64,000 nt of DNA, from IMG/VR virus record IMGVR_UViG_3300027839_000007, positions 21,546-85,545 of that record; one strand, 5' to 3'. This document shows positions 42,032-50,979 of the stretch, one piece after another (within the stretch, counting starts at the first letter, position 1; each line of letters starts with the position of its first letter). Made by a program: the position numbers and the translations under genes. Source of the stretch: a virus. The notes beneath the pieces are model-generated. The model ran no database searches and was not told the origin of the DNA. It worked only from the letters and a program-made list of their open reading frames with translations.

Positions 42032-42896
42032 GAAGCGCGCGGATACGCCGGAAGAAGTGCGCGCACAGACTATGCGCAGCCTGCTTGGTGCCAGTCTTGG
42101 TGGACTTGGAGCGGGCGTATTAGGTGGCGGGCTTTGGCATCTTATCCGTGACTACTTGCGGGGAGAGTCTCCAGAGAGACGTGCGCCTACTCTACAGTTA
42201 TCTTCACTACGTAGTGTTGCTCCTGATGCAGAAGAAGAAGACGAAGAAGAGCTGAGTGAAGAGCTGAGTGAAGCGCTGGGTCAAGAGCGTCCCGTAGAAT
42301 ATGCTAAGGCTGCTGGCTTTTTGCAGCCATACACCCCAACGTCAATGGATGATGTGACTTGGGAACCTGCAGCATACATTGCGGCAGCGGGGTTGAGCGC
42401 TGGTGCTGGGTGGGAACTTATTAGCTGGTTGCGTAAGCGTGCATTGAAAGTCAAACGTGAGCAAGAGTTGACTGCTGCACGTGAAGAATATGAGGCGGCA
42501 CTTCGTGATCAATTTGGTACGAAGGAAGGCGCGGCTACGAAATATGCGTCGCTTGATAATCTGTACGACGCGGTTAGCGTGCATCTCACGGAGAAGTCAG
42601 CTAGGGGTCGATTAACGGGGTACACTGCAACCCCTGGATCAGGCATTGCGAAGGACGTGTTGACATCAATAAAGGACGTGATCTTTAGTCCGGCAGTCTC
42701 GCGTGATTACTGGAAATATGCCGTCGTCACACCCGCGCTGCTGGCAGCGCTAGGATTTGGATATTCTGGATATGCATCACAACGTGATCGCAGTAAGGAG
42801 AAGGCGTTAACCGAAGCATTGCGTCGCCGCGAGATTGAGTTGCGTGCACGTAAGCCTGTGCCGCTTCGTGCTGTCGACGCCGCTGAGGAAGAGTAG
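42003..42896 (+). CDS. Glycine-zipper membrane-interacting protein, 297 aa
   Basis: ATG at 42003 after GAGAG. Hydrophobic Gly-rich stretches near residues 26-48, 120-141 and 235-255, an acidic EEDEEELSEELSE stretch near 74-86, and charged helices. Carries E-K-R-A near 11. It ends one base before the RNA polymerase gene, so the two are probably translated together. Membrane association likely. Confidence 0.65.
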   Translation: MARPLVSLSEKRADTPEEVRAQTMRSLLGASLGGLGAGVLGGGLWHLIRDYLRGESPERRAPTLQLSSLRSVAPDAEEEDEEELSEELSEALGQERPVEYAKAAGFLQPYTPTSMDDVTWEPAAYIAAAGLSAGAGWELISWLRKRALKVKREQELTAAREEYEAALRDQFGTKEGAATKYASLDNLYDAVSVHLTEKSARGRLTGYTATPGSGIAKDVLTSIKDVIFSPAVSRDYWKYAVVTPALLAALGFGYSGYASQRDRSKEKALTEALRRREIELRARKPVPLRAVDAAEEE

Positions 42897-42897
42897 C

Positions 42898-45800
42898 ATG
42901 CCAAGCGTTTCCCGTGCGCCGTCTGTATTAGCTGATTTGCCTTTGATCAAATCAACGGCACTGACGCCACCTAGCGATAGGCGGAATTTTGGCGATGCAG
43001 TGGCTACGCGAAACAACATTTTTCGCAACGCGCTCGATGCCGCGCAACTGCTGGAGCCGGTAACAAACGACAAGTACACGCTGAACTTGTCCGATGTCCG
43101 TTATGAGGATCCTGACAAGCACCCACTCTCGGCGCAGAAACAGGCCGTGCTTGAGGGTAGATCCATCGGACGCCGCCTTCGCGGTACGTGGAATTTGATC
43201 GATAATCTGACCAAGAAGCCCGTGAGTACTAGCCGTACCACGCTGGCAACGATTCCGTACATGACATCACGCGGTACATTCATTAACAAGGGAAACGAGT
43301 ACACCGTTTCACACCAGATGCGCCTCAAGTCAGGTGTGTACACCAGGGAAAAGGAAAACGGCGAACTGGAAGCGCACGTTAACGTGATGCCTGGGAAAGG
43401 TGTATCTCATCGTCTCTACCTGGATCCGAAGACGGGTGTATTTCGTTTTCAGGTTGGCCAGGCACGTATCCCGTTGATCTCTGTTATGCGCGCCATGGGG
43501 GCGAAGGATAAGCAGATTCGAGATGCGTGGGGAAATGATCTGACTGCGGCGAACATGCAGAAGGCTAACCCATCAGATTTGGCCAAGCTCTACCAGCGCT
43601 TGGTGCGCGGAGGGGTTGAAGAGGGCGCATCCGCACGATCGCAGGCAGTCGCTCAAGCCATGGCACGCATGGAGCTCGACCCCAAGGTAACCAAACGTAC
43701 GCTGGGCAAAGAATTCAAGAACGTGTCATTGGATAGTATTCTGGCGACCACTCGTAAGTTGTTATCTGTGCGACATCGTAATGATGCCAAGCAGTTGGCC
43801 ACGCTGGGCCTGGAGTCGCAGGATCCCGACGATCGTGACTCTTTGGCGTATATGCGTTTGCTTGGTCCCGAGGATATTATCTCGGAGCGGATAGGCAGGT
43901 CGGCGGGACTGCTGCGGCAGCTTTTGTGGAAAGCTACTCCGCGCGGTAATGTGGACAATATTTATCCCGGTGTGTTTGACAAGGCTGTGCAGGCTGCTTT
44001 GTTGAGTAGCGGTCTCGGTAATCTCTCCGAGTCCATTAATCCGATTCAGCTGTACGAACAACAGATCCGTGTCACCAGGATGGGCGAAGGCGGTATCCCC
44101 GGAATTGATTCCATTCCGGAGACTTCCCGGAACGTGCAGTCGTCTCATTTTGGGTTCATCGACCCACTGCTTACGCCAGAGTCTGGTCGCGCAGGTGTCG
44201 ACCTCAGGCTAGCGCGTAAGACCATGAAGGGTGCTAACGGTAATATTTACACCCAGGTGCGTGCACGTACGGGCAAGCTTGTCTGGAAATCTCCCGAAGA
44301 GCTGGCGGATGCCGTGGTTGCATTCCCCGGCGAGCTACGGCGCGGCGGGCGGAATGTTGCAGCCATGACTGACGGACGAACCAGGTTTGTTCCGCGGAAG
44401 TCAGTGGAGTATGAATTACCCCACTTCGAAAATGCGATGTCAGTTCTTGCGAACATGGTCCCGATGAAATCTGCCATGAAGGGGCAGCGGGTAGCTATGG
44501 CTGCGCGAATGCTGACGCAGGCACTTCCCTTGGACAATCGTGAAGCACCCCTGGTGCAATCAGGATCTCCGGATGAAGGTGGCTCATTCGAGAACCTGTA
44601 TGGCACCAAGCTTGGCGCGCTGCGTGCACATAACTCCGGGCGCGTGACACGGGTCACCAAGGATGCATTACACGTACAGTATGCTGATGGGGAAAAAGAT
44701 CGGATCGAGTTGTACAACAACTTCCCATTCAATCGTAAGACCTATTACCACCAGACTCCGGTGGTACGGGCTGGCGACGTGTTCAAGCAGGGCGAGCTGC
44801 TGGCCCGCTCAAATTACACCAATGACCAGGGTGATGCGGCACTCGGATTGAACACCCGCGTGATGTACATCCCGTTCCGTGGTTTGAACTTTGAAGACGC
44901 CGTGGTGGTCAGTGACTCTTACGCAAAACGGTTGTCTTCCCAGCACATGTACCAGCACAAAGTAGATCTAGACAAGGACAAGGATAGGCTGGGCAAGCAG
45001 ACGTTTATCAGCTTATTCCCCAACGAGTATAAGCGAGAACGCTTGGAAGGCATTGATAAAGATGGCGTCGCAACAATCGGAAGCACAGTCGAATACGGTG
45101 ATCCCCTGGTACTTGTTACGCGAAGACAAGAGCGGACATCCAATCAGGTCCATCGTGGTCGAAGACCGACGTATAACAACGCCGCAGTCGTTTGGAAACA
45201 CCACTCACAAGGAGTCGTTACTGACATTGGACGGGCTGACGGGCGAGTAGTGGTGTCAGTCAAGACGGCAGTGCCTGCCAAGCTGGGTGATAAGTTGAGC
45301 GGGCGGTACGGTGACAAGGGTGTCATTTCAGAAGTCATTCCCGACGATGAGATGCCTCGTGATGAAGAGGGACGTCCCGCGGAGTTGCTCTTGAATCCAC
45401 TTGGAATCATCTCTCGCGGTAACCCGGCGCAGGTTATTGAAGCCGCGCTGGGTAAGATTGCCAGCAAAACCGGGAAGCCTTATAAGATCGTTGACTTCGA
45501 AGAGATCAAGGATCTCACCGAGTTCGCAATTAAAGAACTGGATCGGCATGGCATCAGCGACCTGGAGACCGTGGTCGATCCAACGAATGAGCGCCGTATT
45601 CCTGGAGTATTGTCTGGTAATCGTTTCATCATGAAACTGCACCACACAGCTGAGTCCAAGGGCCAAGGCCGGAGTATTGGCAGTTACACGATGGAAGGTA
45701 TGCCCGCGAAAGGTGGCGAAGAAGGCTCGAAGCGAATCGGAATGCTTGATCTTAACGCGTTGCTTTCTCACGGGGCTACTGAGGTCATTCGTGATGCGCA

Positions 45801-47340
45801 TATGATTCGTGGGCAACGTAACCCGCAATTCTGGTCGGCCTACATGTCCGGGTACAAGCCAGCTGCCCCGAAGGTTCCGTTTGTCTACGAGAAATTTGTT
45901 CAACAGCTTCGCGCATCTGGTGTCAATCCGGTTCGTACTGGTCATCGTGTAAACGTCATGGCTTTGACGGACAAGGACATTGACAAGTTAGCCGGTAATC
46001 GTGAGTTGGAGAATCGTGACACCGTTGATTGGAAGGAAGGGCTGAAACCGCGCAAGGGAGGCCTCTTCGATGAACGCTTGACCGGTGGGCACAGCGGATC
46101 ACGCTGGAGCTATATCAGGTTGGCAGAGCCGATGCCTAACCCTGTCATGGAAGAGCCTGCTCGCGTGGTGCTCGGATTGACCAAGCCAGCTTTCATGAAA
46201 GTCTTGCGCGGAGAGGAAGAAATCAATGGAGTCACGGGACCGCAAGCGATCGGCCGCGCGCTGGATTCGATCAACATTAAACGAGAGATTGACCGCGCGC
46301 GGGCTGACATCAAGTCAGGCCGAAAAGCAGCGCGCAACAATGCTGTTAAGAAGCTGAGTTATCTGCGTGCAGCTGAGCGCATGAAGTTGCATCCGCGTGA
46401 CTGGATGCTGACCAAGGTTCCCGTGCTTCCTCCCGCGTTTCGGCCCGTGTCACTTATGAAGGGGTCAGGTACTCCGCTGGTAGCTGATCCCAACTACCTT
46501 TATAGGGAGTTGTTTGACGCCAATGTCAACTTACAGAAGATGCAGCAGCGGGTGTCAGATGTTGGGCATGAGCGAGAATCACTGTACACCGCATTCAAGG
46601 CTGTTACTGGCCTGGGCGATCCACTGAGCGCTGAGTTACAGGACAAGAAGGTACGAGGTATACTGTCACACGTGTTTGGAAAATCTCCCAAGTACGGTGT
46701 TGTGCAAAGACGTTTGCTGGGCGCGACCACGGATATTGTCGGCAGGGCTGCCATCACACCAAACCCGAACCTGAACATGGATGAGGTGGGTTTGCCAGAA
46801 GATAAAGCGTGGGAGGTTTACCGTCCCTTTACCGTACGATATATGGTTAGACGCGGTATGCCGCGGTTGCTTGCCGCGCGTGCTGTGCAAGAAAGATCTG
46901 AGAAGGCACGGGATGCGTTGCTGGCTGTCATGAAGGATAGGCCGGTTGTGATTAATCGTGCGCCAGTTTTGCATAGGTATGGGATGATGGCCGCCTTTCC
47001 GCGTATTGTGAAAGGTGATACCATGCAAATTAGTCCCCTGGTAGTCGGCGGATTTGGCGCTGACTTCGACGGGGACACAATGCAGTACCATGTACCCGTT
47101 TCTGATGAGGCGCGCGAGGAGGCAGTGGACAAAATGCTGCCTTCGCGTAACCTTCTATCAGCGGCTGATTTCAATGTTCACTATAAGCCTTCCCAAGAGT
47201 ATGTCGGGGGGCTTCATTCTGCATCAACACGTGTTGACGACAAAACTCCATCACGTACGTTCGCAACCAAGGAAGATGCCATCCGGGCGTACCGACGTGG
47301 CGAAATCGGTGTTGGCCAGCGTGTCATGGTCCTTGAATAA
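42898..47340 (+). CDS. RNA polymerase beta fused to N-terminal half of beta', 1480 aa
   Basis: Multisubunit-type RNA polymerase. Beta landmarks: protrusion motif R-G-T-F-I-N-K-G-N-E-Y near residues 125-135; N-F-E-D-A near 664; the active-site block K-L-G-D-K-L-S-G-R-Y-G-D-K-G-V-I-S near 795-811 with both conserved lysines; the beta C-terminal clamp-like D-L-N-A-L-L-S-H-G-A-T near 950. Without a stop the chain continues into beta': W-K-E-G-L-K-P-R-K-G-G-L-F-D-E-R (about 1044-1059), V-P-V-L-P-P-A-F-R-P, then R-P-V-V-I-N-R-A-P-V-L-H-R and the catalytic Mg-binding D-F-D-G-D at 1389-1393. It ends soon after S-Q-E-Y-V-G-G-L, before the bridge helix. It probably assembles with the 50980 product. Start at 42898 follows the previous stop by one base. 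Confidence 0.93.
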   Translation: MPSVSRAPSVLADLPLIKSTALTPPSDRRNFGDAVATRNNIFRNALDAAQLLEPVTNDKYTLNLSDVRYEDPDKHPLSAQKQAVLEGRSIGRRLRGTWNLIDNLTKKPVSTSRTTLATIPYMTSRGTFINKGNEYTVSHQMRLKSGVYTREKENGELEAHVNVMPGKGVSHRLYLDPKTGVFRFQVGQARIPLISVMRAMGAKDKQIRDAWGNDLTAANMQKANPSDLAKLYQRLVRGGVEEGASARSQAVAQAMARMELDPKVTKRTLGKEFKNVSLDSILATTRKLLSVRHRNDAKQLATLGLESQDPDDRDSLAYMRLLGPEDIISERIGRSAGLLRQLLWKATPRGNVDNIYPGVFDKAVQAALLSSGLGNLSESINPIQLYEQQIRVTRMGEGGIPGIDSIPETSRNVQSSHFGFIDPLLTPESGRAGVDLRLARKTMKGANGNIYTQVRARTGKLVWKSPEELADAVVAFPGELRRGGRNVAAMTDGRTRFVPRKSVEYELPHFENAMSVLANMVPMKSAMKGQRVAMAARMLTQALPLDNREAPLVQSGSPDEGGSFENLYGTKLGALRAHNSGRVTRVTKDALHVQYADGEKDRIELYNNFPFNRKTYYHQTPVVRAGDVFKQGELLARSNYTNDQGDAALGLNTRVMYIPFRGLNFEDAVVVSDSYAKRLSSQHMYQHKVDLDKDKDRLGKQTFISLFPNEYKRERLEGIDKDGVATIGSTVEYGDPLVLVTRRQERTSNQVHRGRRPTYNNAAVVWKHHSQGVVTDIGRADGRVVVSVKTAVPAKLGDKLSGRYGDKGVISEVIPDDEMPRDEEGRPAELLLNPLGIISRGNPAQVIEAALGKIASKTGKPYKIVDFEEIKDLTEFAIKELDRHGISDLETVVDPTNERRIPGVLSGNRFIMKLHHTAESKGQGRSIGSYTMEGMPAKGGEEGSKRIGMLDLNALLSHGATEVIRDAHMIRGQRNPQFWSAYMSGYKPAAPKVPFVYEKFVQQLRASGVNPVRTGHRVNVMALTDKDIDKLAGNRELENRDTVDWKEGLKPRKGGLFDERLTGGHSGSRWSYIRLAEPMPNPVMEEPARVVLGLTKPAFMKVLRGEEEINGVTGPQAIGRALDSINIKREIDRARADIKSGRKAARNNAVKKLSYLRAAERMKLHPRDWMLTKVPVLPPAFRPVSLMKGSGTPLVADPNYLYRELFDANVNLQKMQQRVSDVGHERESLYTAFKAVTGLGDPLSAELQDKKVRGILSHVFGKSPKYGVVQRRLLGATTDIVGRAAITPNPNLNMDEVGLPEDKAWEVYRPFTVRYMVRRGMPRLLAARAVQERSEKARDALLAVMKDRPVVINRAPVLHRYGMMAAFPRIVKGDTMQISPLVVGGFGADFDGDTMQYHVPVSDEAREEAVDKMLPSRNLLSAADFNVHYKPSQEYVGGLHSASTRVDDKTPSRTFATKEDAIRAYRRGEIGVGQRVMVLE

Positions 47341-47354
47341 CCTGGAGTAGACAA

Positions 47355-48125
47355 ATGGGCATCAATCCCGAATTGCTTAAGCTTGCTGCGTGGCGCTTGG
47401 ACCAGGACATGGAAAAGGATGCCGTGGTTCCGGCCCCGCCCGCAGGAGGTGCTCCTCCAATGGACCCGATGGCGGCTGGCGGCGCCCCTCCTCCCATGGA
47501 TCCGGCAATGATGGGCGGCGGCGGCATGCCTCCCATGGATCCGGCAATGATGGGCGGCGGCATGCCTCCTATGGATCCGTCAATGATGGGCGGCATGCCT
47601 CCCATGGATCCGGCAATGATGGGCGGCGCTGCGCCAATTGATGCGGACCAGATTCGTTCCATTATTCAAGAAGAACTGGCAGTATCTGGCGGCAAAGGTG
47701 GTTCCGGTAGTGGCGGCGGTACCAAAAAGTTTGATCCGGAACAATTGAACCGACAACTGCACACGATGAACAAGTTTCTCTCGTCTATCGCTAATGCGCT
47801 TGGCGTAGAGCTACCGCCTGAAGCGTTGCTTGAGCCACCGCCGGGAGAAGAGCAGGACCAAGCGGCCGCGCCGGAAGCGGCTGCGCCTCCTGCTGGTGGT
47901 GGAATGCCCGGCTTGTCAGGTGATGTGTACGCCGGAGCAGTTGATCCATCAGGTGGATCAGCCATCGACCCTATTCAGCCGGTTGACCCCGCTATGCCGA
48001 AAACTGCTGGGAGCATTGTTCCTAACAACTCGGTTGGACGCCCGGTGCGTAAGATTACCCCGGAGACGCTTCTGCAAAAGACCGCAGCGATTGCTGCGAT
48101 GGCACGACAACTGAACGCACGCTAA
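47355..48125 (+). CDS. Met/Pro/Gly repeat protein, 256 aa
   Basis: A short ordered N-terminus (about 25 residues) leads into repeats of P-M-D-P-A-M-M-G-G-G (residues 35-95), a helical domain (D-A-D-Q-I-R-S-I-I-Q-E-E-L), a Gly/Ser linker and an amphipathic C-terminal helix with L-Q-K-T-A. The Met/Pro/Gly motif also appears in the portal C-terminus and the scaffold-like protein. It lies between the two RNA polymerase genes; a partner or virion role is possible. Stop overlaps the next start by one base. Confidence 0.75.
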   Translation: MGINPELLKLAAWRLDQDMEKDAVVPAPPAGGAPPMDPMAAGGAPPPMDPAMMGGGGMPPMDPAMMGGGMPPMDPSMMGGMPPMDPAMMGGAAPIDADQIRSIIQEELAVSGGKGGSGSGGGTKKFDPEQLNRQLHTMNKFLSSIANALGVELPPEALLEPPPGEEQDQAAAPEAAAPPAGGGMPGLSGDVYAGAVDPSGGSAIDPIQPVDPAMPKTAGSIVPNNSVGRPVRKITPETLLQKTAAIAAMARQLNAR

Positions 48126-48367
48126 TGCCATTACGACTGGAAATACTGGATGACAAAGGAAAGCCCCATCATATTCATGCGGGGCGTGTTGTAATATACG
48201 ATGGTATCACTGACACACCCATTTCCATTGCACACGAGTTTTCGCCAGGCATCTGTTTTGCGACATGCGCTGGTAACGAAGATTTTGAAATAACACTCAA
48301 AGCTCTTGGTGTTGATCGTACTGTGATCGTCGAGAAGATTGACCCAGATAACCTACCGAGGATTTAG
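48125..48367 (+). CDS. Hypothetical protein, 80 aa
   Basis: A compact, beta-rich small protein with a His-rich loop (K-P-H-H-I-H) and Cys near residues 44 and 48. Starts on the last base of the preceding stop (TAATG). Unknown function. Confidence 0.65.
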   Translation: MPLRLEILDDKGKPHHIHAGRVVIYDGITDTPISIAHEFSPGICFATCAGNEDFEITLKALGVDRTVIVEKIDPDNLPRI

Positions 48368-48446
48368 CTAGCACAGATTGACTTGGTGCGGGGCAGGGAT
48401 AGCTCAGCCGAGGAATTTCATTCCTGGTACTTACATGGAGAGTTGT

Positions 48447-49019
48447 ATGCCAAGCCGGAACGAGCCCGCGATTAGTTCGTGTTGTTTTGACCTGGAATGC
48501 AGTGCATTAACAGCCGATTTTGGGATTATCCTGGTGGCGGTCATAAAGGGACCAAATGAAGATCCAGTTGTGTTTCGTCTGGATGAGATGAACAAGGACT
48601 GGAAGACGAAGCGATCAGATGATTCCACCGTGGTACGGGCAGTTGCAGACGAGCTTTCCAAGTACGACATCTTGATTGCACATAACGGAATTAATTTTGA
48701 TTTGCCATTTTTGCGTACTCGGATGCTCCATCACGGCATGAAGTCGTTCCCTGAGAAGAAGGTGATTGATCCGGTACAGATCGCGCGTAAGCGCCTTCGA
48801 TTGTCACGTAACACTCTTGCCAAGGTGGCTGGCATTTCAAAAGCAGGAAAAAAGTACTACACCGACGCTGAAGTGTGGATCAAAGCCACGCTCGACGGTG
48901 ACAGGAAATCAATGGACGAAATCGTAGAACATTGCAAGCAGGACGTGATTTTGCTTGAGCGTATTGTGCATCACATAAAGGACTACAGTCCTACCTTTAA
49001 TGCGTGGGGATCAGCCTGA
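48447..49019 (+). CDS. DnaQ-fold 3'-5' exonuclease, 190 aa
   Basis: RNase H-like exonuclease with the DEDD motifs: D15 and E17 (C-F-D-L-E-C), D85 in A-H-N-G-I-N-F-D, and D166 in E-H-C-K-Q-D-V. Resembles the stand-alone YprB/DNA polymerase B-type exonuclease subfamily. Start at 48447 with GGAGAG close upstream; ATGs at 48435 and further left are in frame but less favoured. Could act in proofreading or in DNA or RNA processing. Sits between the two polymerase genes. Confidence 0.85.
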   Translation: MPSRNEPAISSCCFDLECSALTADFGIILVAVIKGPNEDPVVFRLDEMNKDWKTKRSDDSTVVRAVADELSKYDILIAHNGINFDLPFLRTRMLHHGMKSFPEKKVIDPVQIARKRLRLSRNTLAKVAGISKAGKKYYTDAEVWIKATLDGDRKSMDEIVEHCKQDVILLERIVHHIKDYSPTFNAWGSA

Positions 49020-50968
49020 TGGCGCCACATATCAATTGGAAGTTGTTCGGCACCGCAGCCGAAAATGTTGAGAAGCAGGCTGCTGGTATGGCTGACATGT
49101 TTTCCAGTGCAATTAAGGGTACGGGTGCGGCGATGGGGGCGCCTGCCAGGCCCAGCGTGCAATCAAAGCTGGGTGTTCCAAGAGTTGCCGCACTTGATAT
49201 TGATAACACCCCTCCCCCACCTTCAGTCAAACCGATTGTTGTACCGCCTTCGACCGCACGCGTATCTGACCCCGTAGACCCCACCAGTCAACAGGGCCGT
49301 GTTTTAAGTTCACCTAGCCCTACATCCCCTGCAGCTCCTGCAGCTCAACCAGCACCTGGTGGTGGGCAGTTTCCGCCCGGCGGCGGGATTACAGGGCCTA
49401 CTTCGCAAAGCTTCATTGAGACCCTCAACCGGCCTCTGACACATAGCGAAGCTGACGGGCCAAACGCGTACGATGGGAGCCCTGAAGGAAATTCTATGGC
49501 CGCTGCCCAGGGCCTTGATCCCAGCAAACCGCCGATGGTCGGCCCGCAGGGCCTTCCGGGGCCAGTTCCTGGTGGCCCTGGCACCACTCCGGTTAATCCT
49601 GGTGTCCCCGCGCCAGCAGCACCTGGTGGCGGTGCAGCGCCCGCGGCTCCTGGTGGTGGCTATATCCCTGGCGACAACCCCCTCCCGAACAAGACTCCCG
49701 CACCACCTCCGGCTCCTGCTGAACCTCCTCCGGGCGTATCTCCTGAACAGGCCAAAACTGGCCCGGACGGGGTGGAGGGTACGTCCGACGATGACTTCTG
49801 GAAGAAGCAAAAATCGTGGTGGTCCGAGAGACCGCAGAGACCAAAAGCACCACAATCGCAGCAAGGCGGCGGATTCGGCCCCCAGATTATGCAGTACATT
49901 CGGAGTATGTTCGGCCCCGGCGGTGGCGGTGGCGGTGGTGGCGGTAGACTGCCGCAGTATCCGGGCGCATGGCCTGGCATGACGATGCCGCAGTGGCCAG
50001 GTGGCGGCGGTGGTGGTTGGCCAGGTGGCGGCGGTGGTGGTTGGCCGCAACAGCAACAGCAACAGCAACAGCCGTGGAACGCCAGCCGTGAAGATATTGA
50101 AGCGTGGATGAAGAATATGCCAACGCGCGGAGGCGGCGCTCCAGCTGCTCCAGCTGCGCAAGCTGCTCCGTCTAATGCACCGGGTGCTACTGCACCAGCT
50201 CCTCCAACACCCCCGGCGGCATCTCTGGCACCTGCTGCGACCACGTCGATGGCTGAGACGATGGGCGTGCAGCAGCCACCTAGTGGACGACAACCGTCAG
50301 GAACTCGGGTTCCAGGCGCCCCGGAAGGTCCGGAAGGTGGACGGATGGAAGATATGCCGAAACCCGTTGAGCCGGAAGGTTTTGGATTCCGGAGTGAAGG
50401 ACAGCCGCCTCCGGAAGCTCCGGGTCCTCTTGATCCAGGTGGCGAGCAGCAGCCACCGTTACAACCAGCCGCTGGCGGTGAGATGTTCGATGAAGGGTCC
50501 GAGGAGCTAGCACAAAATCCTCCGGGTTCCGCGGGCCCCGAGCAGATGCCAGCCAAACCAAAGCAATCTCCTTACTTCTATCAGAACCCACCTCGGACGA
50601 GCGGCATGGACCGTTTCTCCGAGGATACGGAAAGAGAAGAAGAGTACGGGCCGGGTTTCCCACGAGAAGTCTCAGACTCTTACAAGGACCAGGAGACTCC
50701 GGCATCTCCGCCAGCACCTCCCAAGCCCCGAGATCTTCCTAGGGATCAAGCGCAGTCTGGCGACCTAGGCGCAGCGATGAGGGAAATGGGTGAATCGCCG
50801 GACTCTCGTGAAAAACCACAAGGTGGTAGGGGTGGTCGCACGACCATGGACTACCGGCCCGATGAAGACGCGGGTGGTCGCCAAGAGCTCGGCGCTGATC
50901 CGAATCAGTGGAACGAGCAGCAATGGATGGATGATCTTCGAAAGGATCAGAAACGGAATCCTCTATAG
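49019..50968 (+). CDS. Gly/Pro/Gln-rich low-complexity protein, 649 aa
   Basis: Start at 49019 overlaps the preceding stop (TGATG), with GGGGA 8 bases upstream; a GTG at 49004 is in frame. A helical N-terminus with V-E-K-Q-A (residues 18-22) is followed by 600 residues of Pro/Gly/Ala/Gln-rich sequence, including two W-P-G-G-G-G-G-G blocks and a run of eight Gln. Likely disordered. Opposite-strand frames here are artefacts of the composition. Function unknown; possibly a virion component. Confidence 0.7.
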   Translation: MAPHINWKLFGTAAENVEKQAAGMADMFSSAIKGTGAAMGAPARPSVQSKLGVPRVAALDIDNTPPPPSVKPIVVPPSTARVSDPVDPTSQQGRVLSSPSPTSPAAPAAQPAPGGGQFPPGGGITGPTSQSFIETLNRPLTHSEADGPNAYDGSPEGNSMAAAQGLDPSKPPMVGPQGLPGPVPGGPGTTPVNPGVPAPAAPGGGAAPAAPGGGYIPGDNPLPNKTPAPPPAPAEPPPGVSPEQAKTGPDGVEGTSDDDFWKKQKSWWSERPQRPKAPQSQQGGGFGPQIMQYIRSMFGPGGGGGGGGGRLPQYPGAWPGMTMPQWPGGGGGGWPGGGGGGWPQQQQQQQQPWNASREDIEAWMKNMPTRGGGAPAAPAAQAAPSNAPGATAPAPPTPPAASLAPAATTSMAETMGVQQPPSGRQPSGTRVPGAPEGPEGGRMEDMPKPVEPEGFGFRSEGQPPPEAPGPLDPGGEQQPPLQPAAGGEMFDEGSEELAQNPPGSAGPEQMPAKPKQSPYFYQNPPRTSGMDRFSEDTEREEEYGPGFPREVSDSYKDQETPASPPAPPKPRDLPRDQAQSGDLGAAMREMGESPDSREKPQGGRGGRTTMDYRPDEDAGGRQELGADPNQWNEQQWMDDLRKDQKRNPL

Positions 50969-50979
50969 GTTAAGCACGG

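Noticed and set aside
48390-48430. tRNA-like sequence (ATAGCTCAG then a hairpin AGGAAT/ATTCCT with a TTC in the loop)
   Set aside because: No T-arm, no acceptor stem and no matching 3' end; the D-arm resemblance and hairpin alone are not a tRNA.
49310-50556. Long minus-strand frames opposite the Gly/Pro-rich gene
   Set aside because: Codons of the Gly/Pro-rich + strand gene read backwards; composition-driven and with no ribosome-binding site.
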